Below the pieces are notes generated by a model, which had not been told where the DNA came from, ran no database searches, and saw nothing but the letters and a program-made list of their open reading frames with translations. Position numbers and translations under genes: made by a program. DNA of 46,385 nucleotides, from NCBI GenBank assembly GCA_023483915.1, contig JAMDEO010000163.1, positions 1 to 46,385 of the forward strand, given 5' to 3'. Of the stretch, positions 9,646 to 17,949 are shown in pieces (the first letter of the stretch is position 1; each line of letters opens with the position of its first letter). This DNA comes from Actinomycetota bacterium (GTDB taxonomy: Bacteria > Actinomycetota > Thermoleophilia > RBG-16-64-13).

Positions 9646-10449
9646 TCAGTCCTCTCCTATACTTCGTTTCAACATGTCCGCCAGCCCTACCTTGGGATGA
9701 TGATATCTCCTTCTCTTCAATGTCACCTTCCTAAACTGTATTGCCTCTTTAGGACACCATTGAATACAGCTCAGACACTTTTCGCAATGGTGTTGCCAAA
9801 CAGGCCATGCATCAACCGTAACAATATTGCTTACGGGGCATACCATTGCGCATATCCCGCACCCGTTACATCTATCATCAGTCCAGAAGTTTTCATCTAT
9901 TCTCGGGCTGAATTCACCCCTTGAATACTTGCCATCAATACCATGCGAGAACACGAGAGTCATCAGACGACTAGACTTATCCATGCGACCAGTCTTGCCG
10001 TCGAGAACGAAGTCTGTGATCTCGTTCACTCTCTGCTCCCACTTACGGAACATTCTCTTCTGTAGGAAAACAGGAAGGGCATCGGCATCGTGTATGTAAT
10101 TGGCCGGCATCCGTACTACGAAGCCAGCGCCGAGAATGCCGCCGCGTCGGTTGATCGCGTCCGAGAGTTGATCGAGAACACCTCCGGCGATTCCGCCAAC
10201 AGTCACGATGCCAAAAACGTATTTAGAATCCAGATTTATAAGCTTGCCGATGAAGCTTTCAACAATCCTCGGTAGCCTCATGTAGTAAGTCGGGGAAACG
10301 ATTCCAAGGATGTCTGCGTCGGTCTCCACACTTTCTCTATTCATCACAGTGGGAATGGAGATCAGTTTCGCCCCAATGGTATTGGCGATGTCCCTGGCCA
10401 CGACCAGGGACTTGCCCGTTCCCGAAAAGTAATAGAGTTCCGCGGTCAT
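9646..10449 (-). CDS. EFR1-type flavodoxin/ferredoxin fusion protein
   Basis: N-terminal flavodoxin motif YYFSGTGKSLVVARDIA; C-terminal 2[4Fe-4S] motifs CNGCGICAMVCP and CEKCLSCIQWCP. Confidence 0.9.
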   Translation of the reverse strand: MTAELYYFSGTGKSLVVARDIANTIGAKLISIPTVMNRESVETDADILGIVSPTYYMRLPRIVESFIGKLINLDSKYVFGIVTVGGIAGGVLDQLSDAINRRGGILGAGFVVRMPANYIHDADALPVFLQKRMFRKWEQRVNEITDFVLDGKTGRMDKSSRLMTLVFSHGIDGKYSRGEFSPRIDENFWTDDRCNGCGICAMVCPVSNIVTVDAWPVWQHHCEKCLSCIQWCPKEAIQFRKVTLKRRRYHHPKVGLADMLKRSIGED

Positions 10450-10608
10450 CGTGGGCGACCTGGTCGAACCCGGAGCGCAGTGTAAACACTCCTATGTTCT
10501 GTGTGCCGCTTCATGCTTGCTTCTGTAAGCCCAGACGATCGTATCAAGCCCGCTCCCGATTGTGCCGGAAGATGTTATGGCGGGCAACCGGCCCAGGAGT
10601 CTGGGAAA

Positions 10609-10664
10609 CCTGCGTAGCCGCCGTTCGTGCCGCCGCCAAGAATGGCTTGGCGGCACTACGCAGG
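10609..10664. repeat. Long interrupted inverted repeat / hairpin
   Basis: CCTGCGTAG (10609-10617) pairs with CTACGCAGG (10656-10664); internal GTGCCGCC...AAG / CTTGGCGGCAC also pair. Confidence 0.75.
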
Positions 10665-10981
10665 CCGCGGAAGACCCAAGAATAACGCCCGCCGCTCCGC
10701 TTATTCGCCAGGTCTCCGGCACACGACCTGAGCCACGGCTCTTCGGGGGCTTTCTAACAGACCTTCGAAATAGTGGATGACGTGCCAGTCCTGAAACCAG
10801 TCGGCCAGCTCACCGAGTTGCAGCTCGTCTGCCGGCAGTCGCATCCGCATCCGGCGCGTGGGCGAGCCGTACCGCATAGGCAGTTTCGCGGACCGAACGT
10901 CCAATCCGTCAGACGGGCTCTTTGCGCCTTTGAGCGAATTCGGCGAGAATGCGATGGCAAACTCGCTAATACGGAGTGGCA

Positions 10982-11335
10982 ATGGAACTAACGAATGCGA
11001 TGCTGGGGGACGTTCCCATGCTTGTCGCGAGTGGAGCGATAGACCACGACACATGCGGTGTTCTGGACGCGGCGCTGGACAAGCTATTCGAGGCCCGCCA
11101 TAACATTATCTTCTTGGATTTCAGCAACGTCACCGGTATGGACAGTGGCGGCCTCTCTGTTCTCCTCGCCGCAGTGCGAGCCCTAGGCGGGAGAGGATGG
11201 CTGGGGATAATCGGGCCAAACGAGACCATCCGTCACCTTTTGGAGATGGCCGGGCTACTCGGTGATCCGAATTTCCTCGTCTTCGAAACCAGGCAGGCGG
11301 CTCTCGTTGTTACACGTGAGCGACAAAGCACGTGA
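10982..11335 (+). CDS. STAS-domain protein (anti-sigma factor antagonist-like)
   Basis: MLVASGAIDHDTCGVLDAALDKLFEARHNIIFLDFSNVTGMDSGGLSVLLAAVRALGGRGWLGIIGPNETIRHLLEMAGLL; DFSxVTGMDSxGL is the STAS phosphoacceptor-site motif. Confidence 0.8.
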   Translation: MELTNAMLGDVPMLVASGAIDHDTCGVLDAALDKLFEARHNIIFLDFSNVTGMDSGGLSVLLAAVRALGGRGWLGIIGPNETIRHLLEMAGLLGDPNFLVFETRQAALVVTRERQST

Positions 11336-11351
11336 TTGACCTTTGAGGACA

Positions 11352-12074
11352 TCATGAACCGGAGACCCGGCTCCGTGCAAGAGGCACGCGTGACTGCGCC
11401 GCGGTCTGCCGGGGGCGTGGTCCGAAGACCATAAGGGTCGCTCCGATAGCAAGTAGCACAACTCCGGCCGCCGTCAACCCGATGATCAAGGGGAAGACGA
11501 TTCCGAATCGTGCGCCAAGCTTCACGTCGGCGGCAACCGGCGCACTCGCGTCACCGTTCATGATGACCAGCGCCCACTCGCCCTCCTGAAGCGCCCATTC
11601 GAGAGTCTGGCTCCCGGTCCCGGCGGCCTTGGCCACCCAGAAGCTCTGCTCCTGCGGAGGAGCCGGGGCAGTGCTGCCGTCTACATGGTCGTAATCAACC
11701 GATCCCGCCGTCAGGTCGATGCTCGCAATGCGATCGCGGGCAACGCCGGAAAGGTACGCGGAGACGAGCGAAGTCGGCCCGACACCGATGAACACCGGAA
11801 CGGGCAGCTTGGAAGAGCCGGTCACGCGCACCGTCGCTCGAGCCCGAGACAAGCCCCACGTCTGCCACCCAGAACCAAGTTGGCCGTTGATGTCTGGAGC
11901 GGTCAGGGCAAACCCGTTGCTACCAACCGTCCGGCTGGGTGTCATGAAGAACCCGGAGGCACCACTCTGAGAACGATAGAGGCCCAAGACGAAGCCTCCC
12001 GCAGTAATGGAGGCCACGCCGGCAAGGGCGAACAGGACTCCCAAGATCACCGCGATTGTTCTGAGCGGGCGCAT
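11352..12074 (-). CDS. Hypothetical protein with N- and C-terminal transmembrane helices flanking an extracytoplasmic domain
   Basis: 240 aa; AVILGVLFALAGVASITAGGFVLGLY and FGIVFPLIIGLTAAGVVLLAIGATLMVFG helices. Confidence 0.65.
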   Translation of the reverse strand: MRPLRTIAVILGVLFALAGVASITAGGFVLGLYRSQSGASGFFMTPSRTVGSNGFALTAPDINGQLGSGWQTWGLSRARATVRVTGSSKLPVPVFIGVGPTSLVSAYLSGVARDRIASIDLTAGSVDYDHVDGSTAPAPPQEQSFWVAKAAGTGSQTLEWALQEGEWALVIMNGDASAPVAADVKLGARFGIVFPLIIGLTAAGVVLLAIGATLMVFGPRPRQTAAQSRVPLARSRVSGS

Positions 12075-12186
12075 CGCCCTAAGGATACACGCTCCTTCTC
12101 CACCCCGTCTCTAGAGCGTGGGTTTGCGCCCGTTGGTCGCCGGGTAAGCCAAACGCGCCAGTCAAAGCCAGTCGAAGGGACACAAG

Positions 12187-12579
12187 ATGAACATCATTGT
12201 GTGGGCCGACATACCCGTAGTCGACCTGGACCGAGCATCGAAGTTCTACGCCCATGTGCTCGGCATGCCGGTGAACCGGATGCCGGGCGTGCAGGACGTG
12301 GCAATTCCCGGATCTCCGCCCGTCGAGGGCGAGCCGATGCCTGAAACTCCGCCGGTGGCATTCGACCTCTACGTCGGCGGCAAACCCAGCCTGGATGGGG
12401 CGACGGTCTATCTGCCGGCCATGGGGGACTTCCCCGGTATCCTGGCCCGCGTGCGCGAAGCCGGAGGCGAGGTCCTTCAGGAGCCGCAGGACATGGGGCC
12501 GATGATCGGCACGATCGCCTTCATCAAGGACACGGAAGGCAACAGGATAGGGCTGCATCAGCCACCCACCGCCATGTAA
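12187..12579 (+). CDS. VOC family / glyoxalase-like protein
   Basis: MNIIVWADIPVVDLDRASKFYAHVLGMPVNRMPG...VAFDLYVGGK...DMGPMIGTIAFIKDTEGNRIGLHQPP. Confidence 0.85.
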   Translation: MNIIVWADIPVVDLDRASKFYAHVLGMPVNRMPGVQDVAIPGSPPVEGEPMPETPPVAFDLYVGGKPSLDGATVYLPAMGDFPGILARVREAGGEVLQEPQDMGPMIGTIAFIKDTEGNRIGLHQPPTAM

Positions 12580-12730
12580 CCATGCAAAAGCATTGAACCT
12601 GGCCGGACCGGAATCGGCCTTCAACTTGATGGGGAGAGCCATCATATAGCACCGCTTCGCGGTCTCCTCGTCGATCTCTCCCCCAGCGTAGCAGCCGCGA
12701 CCCCTTGCCGGTATGATGCCGATTGTCGCG

Positions 12731-13543
12731 ATGGAAACCTCCTTCTTGGAAAAGTACGGCCCGTGGGTTTTGGTCACCGGCGCATCCCGGGGACTCGGCG
12801 CGGAATTCGCCCGGCAGTGCGCCGAACGGGGACTCAATGTGGTCCTGGCGGCCACCAACGCGGACTTGCTGGAGTCCCGGGCGCATGAGCTGGAGCGGGA
12901 TTACGGCATAGAGACCCGGACGGTAGTGCTGGATCTGGGCCGAGAAGACATTTTGCAGCACCTTGCTCCGGCCACGGAATCTCTGGACATAGGCCTGCTC
13001 GTAAACAATGCCGGGATATCCAACGTGCGACCTTTTCTGCACAACGACCTCGACCAACTCGTGCACCAGCTCCACGTCAATGCCCGCGCCGGGCTAATCC
13101 TCGCGTACCACTTCGGCGAGAAGATGGCGGATAAAGAAAGGGGTGGAATCATCTTCCTTTCATCTGCTTCGGCCTTGCACGGCACCGCCTACTGCGCCAA
13201 CTACGCCGGTACCAAGGCCTACAACTTGATACTCGCCGAGTCCTTGTGGTACGAGCTGGGGAAGCACGGCGTGGACGTACTCGGCTTTATGGCCGGGCCA
13301 ACCAAGACTCCCGGCTGGGACGCTAATGAGCCCAGGAGCCGGCGGCTGGTGAAAGTGATGGACGCCAAAACGGTGGTAGCCGCGGCCCTGGACGCGCTGG
13401 GTAAGCGGCCCAGCATCATCGCGGGGAAAGGCAACCGATTGGGCTACTTCACCCTGGGCGTGATGATGTCTCGCGCCGGCGCCATCCGCACGCTCGGCAG
13501 GTCCATGAACAGAATGTTCGGTCCGTTCAGCAAGAGCAATTGA
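12731..13543 (+). CDS. SDR family oxidoreductase (resembling very-long-chain 3-oxoacyl-CoA reductase / 17-beta-HSD-like SDRs)
   Basis: WVLVTGASRGLGAEFARQCAERGLNVVLAATN, NNAG (LLVNNAGIS), catalytic SSASALHGTAYCANYAGTKAY. Confidence 0.9.
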   Translation: METSFLEKYGPWVLVTGASRGLGAEFARQCAERGLNVVLAATNADLLESRAHELERDYGIETRTVVLDLGREDILQHLAPATESLDIGLLVNNAGISNVRPFLHNDLDQLVHQLHVNARAGLILAYHFGEKMADKERGGIIFLSSASALHGTAYCANYAGTKAYNLILAESLWYELGKHGVDVLGFMAGPTKTPGWDANEPRSRRLVKVMDAKTVVAAALDALGKRPSIIAGKGNRLGYFTLGVMMSRAGAIRTLGRSMNRMFGPFSKSN

Positions 13544-13575
13544 GCCCCACAACCCGCGCAGGGAGGTTATCGCCA

Positions 13576-14253
13576 ATGCCCGTTTTCGATCCCGAAGTAG
13601 TCCACCAGTGCTCCCTGGAGTGCCTGGGGTTACCCAAGCCGCAGATGTTCGACGCCTTCGCCCGGTCCCTGGCGGAGCACTATCCCGGGGTGTTGGACTT
13701 CAGTCAGCCCTGGATCTACAGCATCGCCGGCGGGGCATTGATTCAGATGAAGCTGTATTACGCGTCGGTGACCGAATACATCATGGTATGGGGCACTCCG
13801 ATAGGGTCCGAGGGGCATTCTGGACGCCATTTCACCGGCTTCTGGGACACGGTCATCGACGGCGAAATGTGGTACTACGGCGAGGGGGAGTTCGAGAAGA
13901 AGGTCTACAAGCCCGGCGACCGCGTCTATGTGGGACCTGGTCAGGCGCGGGCAATGAACTTCACAAACGGCGTGTGGGCGGTGGAATACGCGAGGGGCTT
14001 CATCCCGGCGAGCGTGCCTTTCGGCATCGCCGAGGAGATTTTCGTCTGTTGGGACCTTCTCACGGCAGCGCAGACCCTCAGCCTCTACACGGACCTTGTT
14101 GCCCAGTCCTTCGGGCGGAAGTATGCGAGCGTGAAGCCGATCACCGATTCCATAAGCCGGGCGGCCTACAAGCTTACCAGGGCGCTGATCCCGGCACCGG
14201 AAGTCAGCAAGATACCGCAGGAGAACATCCGCTGGTTCCAGAGGAATACCTGA
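13576..14253 (+). CDS. ERG2 / sigma-1 receptor family protein
   Basis: EYIMVWGTPIGSEGHSGRHFTGFWDTVIDGEMWYYGEGEFEKKVYKPGDRVYVGPGQARAMNFTNGVWAVEYARGFIPASVPFGIAEEIFVCWDLLT aligns over its length with the ERG2/SIGMAR1 cupin region (GHSGR, PGD/E, GPG.A, W.VEY.RG.IPS..F..A). Confidence 0.87.
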   Translation: MPVFDPEVVHQCSLECLGLPKPQMFDAFARSLAEHYPGVLDFSQPWIYSIAGGALIQMKLYYASVTEYIMVWGTPIGSEGHSGRHFTGFWDTVIDGEMWYYGEGEFEKKVYKPGDRVYVGPGQARAMNFTNGVWAVEYARGFIPASVPFGIAEEIFVCWDLLTAAQTLSLYTDLVAQSFGRKYASVKPITDSISRAAYKLTRALIPAPEVSKIPQENIRWFQRNT

Positions 14254-14279
14254 GCGACCGGAGCCACCCCGCGACCGAG

Positions 14280-14315
14280 GGCAGCCCCTGCCCGGTGATC
14301 CGGACAGGGGCTGCC
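14280..14315 (+). terminator. Strong hairpin downstream of the SDR-ERG2-like pair
   Basis: GGCAGCCCCTG (14280-14290) / CAGGGGCTGCC (14305-14315) with inner CCGG-TGAT-CCGG; no clear U-tract. Confidence 0.6.
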
Positions 14316-14346
14316 GGCCGCAGGCGCCGGCATGGGGAAATGTACG

Positions 14347-14496
14347 CTACCCACCCATGTGGATGGTGATGTTGCTAAAGGCGGGAAACCATGTGACTTC
14401 GGGGAAGAGGTCCAGCCACGCTTGACCGTCGACGCGGTACATAGCCACCACCAGTACGCCGGCGAGCAAGAGCATGCGCACGGTCTTGCTTCCCAT
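14347..14496 (-). CDS. Candidate small membrane protein (49 aa)
   Basis: ATG preceded by strong Shine-Dalgarno GGAGGAGAAGGGG; MGSKTVRMLLLAGVLVVAMYRVDGQAWLDLFPEVTWFPAFSNITIHMGG. Below the ORF-track length cutoff. Confidence 0.4.
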   Translation of the reverse strand: MGSKTVRMLLLAGVLVVAMYRVDGQAWLDLFPEVTWFPAFSNITIHMGG

Positions 14497-14804
14497 CCCC
14501 TTCTCCTCCCTCGTTTTGTGCGCCCCCCTGGCGCGCGCGGAGCCGGAGCCGGATGGATGGTGAGCGAATCAAGCCGAGACCCGACCGACCGACCGACCGT
14601 TCATGGCAGCCGACGTCCGGATCGTAGCCCGGCGCATCCTGTGAACGATCGGTTCTTCGATCTCCAGGGACTTAACCCTTGCCGACATGCGTAGAATTCT
14701 GCATATTCGGCATGTTCCTACACTGAGGCGCCTTTCGACATTTTGTCAACAATTCGCGATGGCGGAGCTCAGAAGGGCAGGCGATGTCGGCACCACAACA
14801 TGTC

Positions 14805-15191
14805 TCACTCGGACACAACGCGGATCAGTTGCCCATCCTTGACGCCTGAAAGTACCCCCTTGGCGATGCTTTCGTGGGCATCGATCTGCCCAAACGGGTT
14901 CACATTGCTGTACGCGCGCGGTGTCGAGCCGATGCTGGCCGGAGTGGGACCGAAAAAGATGCAGAAGGCGGCCCCCACCGGCCAGTAGCCCAACTCACCT
15001 ACCCTCATGTCCTGCCGGGCATCCGGTGCCTCTTCGACCTGCACCGGGATGGTGAAATAGACTTCGTCGCCCCACCGGTTGGCTCTAGCCTCCAGCGGCA
15101 GAGCATTCTTGACGGCCAGGGCCGTGGGTGACTCATCGAGACGCGCCCGAAGCTCTCCATGCTCCAGCAGAATGCGTATGTCGGCCCCCAT
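14805..15191 (-). CDS. Cyclophilin-like fold protein (TM1367-type)
   Basis: ALPLEARANRWGDEVYFTIPVQVEEAPDARQDMRVGELGYWPVGAAFCIFFGPTPAS...SNVNPFGQI. Confidence 0.75.
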   Translation of the reverse strand: MGADIRILLEHGELRARLDESPTALAVKNALPLEARANRWGDEVYFTIPVQVEEAPDARQDMRVGELGYWPVGAAFCIFFGPTPASIGSTPRAYSNVNPFGQIDAHESIAKGVLSGVKDGQLIRVVSE

Positions 15192-15311
15192 AGCTCCTCC
15201 CTCACGCCCTTTTCAGGAACGATTCGACGACTTGAACGGTGGGTACCTTGATCAAAGCCTACCATCAGTCATGTCAAGCCCAGACCGCCACACAAGCCAC
15301 ACAATGTAGTC

Positions 15312-16184
15312 ATGCGATCCATCGACGAAAAAAACCTGCGCGCCGCGCTGATTGCCCAGCGGACCGAAGCGACTGAGGCGAGCATTTATCAGACGCTGGC
15401 GAGAGTGTCAAAAAACGAGGATAACGCCCGTGTCCTGGCCAGGATAGGCAAGGACGAGGACACACACGCCGCCTTCTGGAAAACCAAGACCGGCGTGGAC
15501 GCCGAGGCCAGCCGCTTCACGGTCGTTGCTCGCGTGGCCCTCGCTCGACTCTTCGGTCTGACCTTCGTGCTCAAGCAGATGGAACGGGGAGAGAACCGAG
15601 CGTCGCGCGGCTACGGGCAGCTGGCGGCGTGCTTCCCCGAGGCAGAGATCATCGGCCGCGAGGAGGATGAGCACGAACAGCAGCTGCTCTGCATGCTCAA
15701 TGAGAAGTGGCTCTCGTATGTGGGCTCGATTGTGCTCGGTCTCAACGACGCCTTGGTGGAACTGACGGGCGCCCTCGCCGGCTTCGCTCTTGCCCTCTCA
15801 GATTCCAGGGTCATATCGCTCGCCGGCTCGGTAACCGGTATCTCCGCAGCTATGTCGATGGGAGCCTCCGCCTACCTGTCGGCGAAAGCGGACGGCGACA
15901 AAAGAGCCTCCACCGCCGCCCTTTACACCGGCATCGCCTACGTGGTCACGGTCGGGCTGTTGATCCTGCCGTTCCTGCTATTGTCGAACAAGTTCGTAAG
16001 CCTCGGTATCACTGTGGCTGTTGCAGTCGTCATCATCCTCGCCTTCAACTATTATGTGTCGGTGGTGAAGGAGCTCAACTTCCGCAGACGATTCACCGAG
16101 ATGGCGGCCATCAGCCTAGGTGTAGCCGCGCTTTCCTTCCTCATCGGCTGGGCCCTCAAGGCGCTCCTCGGAGTCAGTGGCTGA
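15312..16184 (+). CDS. Rubrerythrin-like N-terminal domain fused to VIT1/CCC1-type transporter domain
   Basis: Di-iron-like RTEATEASIYQTLARVSKNEDNARVLARIGKDEDTHAAFW followed by VLGLNDALVELTGALAGFALAL...AAMSMGASAYLSAKA. Confidence 0.87.
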   Translation: MRSIDEKNLRAALIAQRTEATEASIYQTLARVSKNEDNARVLARIGKDEDTHAAFWKTKTGVDAEASRFTVVARVALARLFGLTFVLKQMERGENRASRGYGQLAACFPEAEIIGREEDEHEQQLLCMLNEKWLSYVGSIVLGLNDALVELTGALAGFALALSDSRVISLAGSVTGISAAMSMGASAYLSAKADGDKRASTAALYTGIAYVVTVGLLILPFLLLSNKFVSLGITVAVAVVIILAFNYYVSVVKELNFRRRFTEMAAISLGVAALSFLIGWALKALLGVSG

Positions 16185-16232
16185 CAGGGTCCGCGGCAGT
16201 TAACGGGCTACTCAGAGAACGGGGCACCCCGA

Positions 16233-16277
16233 GATCGGGCCGCAACAGATCCGGCCGCGACAGATCCGGCCGCACCA
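16233..16277. repeat. Three tandem 15-bp repeats
   Basis: GATCGGGCCGCAACA / GATCCGGCCGCGACA / GATCCGGCCGCACCA. Confidence 0.85.
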
Positions 16278-16415
16278 ACTTGACAACCACGTCGTGTCCC
16301 GCCAGGATGGGACACGAGCTACCGACCGAAGCTGATCAGGTTGACAACGCAGCTCTTCAGGGGCCTGCCCGACTCGCCGATATAGGTTGAAAGGTTCTCG
16401 CCCGACCATCGAATC

Positions 16416-17285
16416 ATGATCCAACTGCTACGAACATCGCTCTGCGGAATGGCGATCCTGACGGCTACAGCGAGCGCATCCCTGATTGCCGCCGGATGTG
16501 GAGAAAGCGCATCCTTTGCTCAGACGACGGCCCTGATTACGAACACGACGATCACCGCTGCTGAGATAACGGTCGCCCCTCGAGCCCCCTACGGGCAGTC
16601 CTTGCACGAGAGAGTCATGGCCGAGCAAGGCCGGGCAGCCGGGGTGGCTGTTCCGCGCCTGCCTGGGCAAGGTGGCCCACCGACGACAGCCGCAGCATCT
16701 GAACCTCAATCAACTACCACTGCGGCGACCGGCGTATCGCCCAACCAGGGCGGGAGCGCCTCAATCGTCCTGACCGGCGGCCAGACGCCCATCAAGGGAG
16801 TATGGAGTGGGACGGCTTCGCGGTTGGCCTCGTTCTTGCTCAGTGCGTCTCCCTCACCTCGTTTCACAGTTCCGGCCTCCGTTCTTGCCGACTATTATGT
16901 CCGCTACTGTGGCGAAGCTGGTATTCGCGCCGATCTGCTGTGGGCCCAGATGATCCACGAGACCGGCTACGGGATGTACGGCGGAGGCGTTTCCCCCGAC
17001 GAGAACAACTTCGCGGGCATCGGGGTGACCGGAGACGGGGCGGCGCGGGTCGTCTTCACCTCTGCGCAGGCAGGGGTCATGGCCCAAGTGGCGCACATGG
17101 TGGCGTATGTCTACCAGTCGAGCCCAGTGGTGTGGGCCAACAATTCTGTGGATCCGAGGTTCGATGTCATCAACCCTCGAGGTGTCGTCTCGGTGCTCTC
17201 CGATCTAGATGGTCGTTGGGCCGTTCCCGGCAATGGCTACGGGGAGAGGATCGAGGACATCGTCCGAGCTATCAACTCCAACTGA
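16416..17285 (+). CDS. Lipoprotein with glucosaminidase-like (FlgJ/Bax-type) domain
   Basis: Signal plus lipobox LIAAGC; LADYYVRYCGEAGIRADLLWAQMIHETGYGMYGGGVSPDENNFAGIGVTG. Confidence 0.8.
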   Translation: MIQLLRTSLCGMAILTATASASLIAAGCGESASFAQTTALITNTTITAAEITVAPRAPYGQSLHERVMAEQGRAAGVAVPRLPGQGGPPTTAAASEPQSTTTAATGVSPNQGGSASIVLTGGQTPIKGVWSGTASRLASFLLSASPSPRFTVPASVLADYYVRYCGEAGIRADLLWAQMIHETGYGMYGGGVSPDENNFAGIGVTGDGAARVVFTSAQAGVMAQVAHMVAYVYQSSPVVWANNSVDPRFDVINPRGVVSVLSDLDGRWAVPGNGYGERIEDIVRAINSN

Positions 17286-17349
17286 TCGGCGGCGAACTTC
17301 CGGCTGGCCCCCGCCGAGGCCGAGCACTACCTCTACCGGCATATCACCT

Positions 17350-17544
17350 TTATGAAGCTTGATAGCCAGCCGCTTTGATCGCTTCGATCACCCGTTCCCG
17401 ATCGAAAACGCCCTCAAGTGCGACACTGCCGCCTTTTAGGTCGACTACCGCCTTGGTCACGCCCGGTACAGATCTCGCCGCCTTCTCCACCGTGGCCACG
17501 CAGTGTCCGCAGGACATGCCGGCCACTTTGATGACGGTTGCCAT
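17350..17544 (-). CDS. copZ: Heavy-metal-associated domain protein (CopZ-like)
   Basis: VAGMSCGHCVATVEKAARSVPGVTKAVVDLKGGSVALEG, canonical GMxCxxC. Confidence 0.85.
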   Translation of the reverse strand: MATVIKVAGMSCGHCVATVEKAARSVPGVTKAVVDLKGGSVALEGVFDRERVIEAIKAAGYQAS

Positions 17545-17550
17545 GCTTTG

Positions 17551-17946
17551 TCACCCTTCAATCGTAGTGATCGAGAATTTTGGCGGCTGTTGCAGATGCT
17601 TCTTGACCGCGCACAGCTCCATAGCATTGATGATGGCGGCACGATACTTCTCAGGGAAACCGGGCGGGGTCGTAAGCTCGATCTCGATCTTGTCGATGAG
17701 GCCAACGGCCGGGTTGTAGTTCGTGCGCATCTTCAGCTTGGATCCGGTTGGATCGATGCTGCGTTGCTGCATGAAGCCTAGGGCATAGATGCCCGCGCAG
17801 GTGCCGATTGAGGCAAGAAACAGGTCGAACGGGGCCGGCGCCGAGTCGTCCCCCCCGCTTCGGGCCGGCTGATCCGTCTGGATGGTGAACCCGCCGTAGT
17901 TCGCGAAAACCCGCTTGCCGCCTGGAAAGTAGATCTCCATGTCCAT
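17551..17946 (-). CDS. OsmC family protein
   Basis: APAPFDLFLASIGTCAGIYALGFMQQRSID...MELCAVKKHLQQPPKFSIT. Confidence 0.88.
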   Translation of the reverse strand: MDMEIYFPGGKRVFANYGGFTIQTDQPARSGGDDSAPAPFDLFLASIGTCAGIYALGFMQQRSIDPTGSKLKMRTNYNPAVGLIDKIEIELTTPPGFPEKYRAAIINAMELCAVKKHLQQPPKFSITTIEG

Positions 17947-17949
17947 GAC

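Noticed and set aside
14581-14600. (CCGA)n simple repeat
   Set aside because: Only four units in non-coding DNA; likely ordinary simple sequence without coding phase-variation potential.
17290-17352. Coding-like peptide ANFRLAPAEAEHYLYRHITFMKL downstream of the lipoprotein gene
   Set aside because: Too short to assign; no start or partner sequence.
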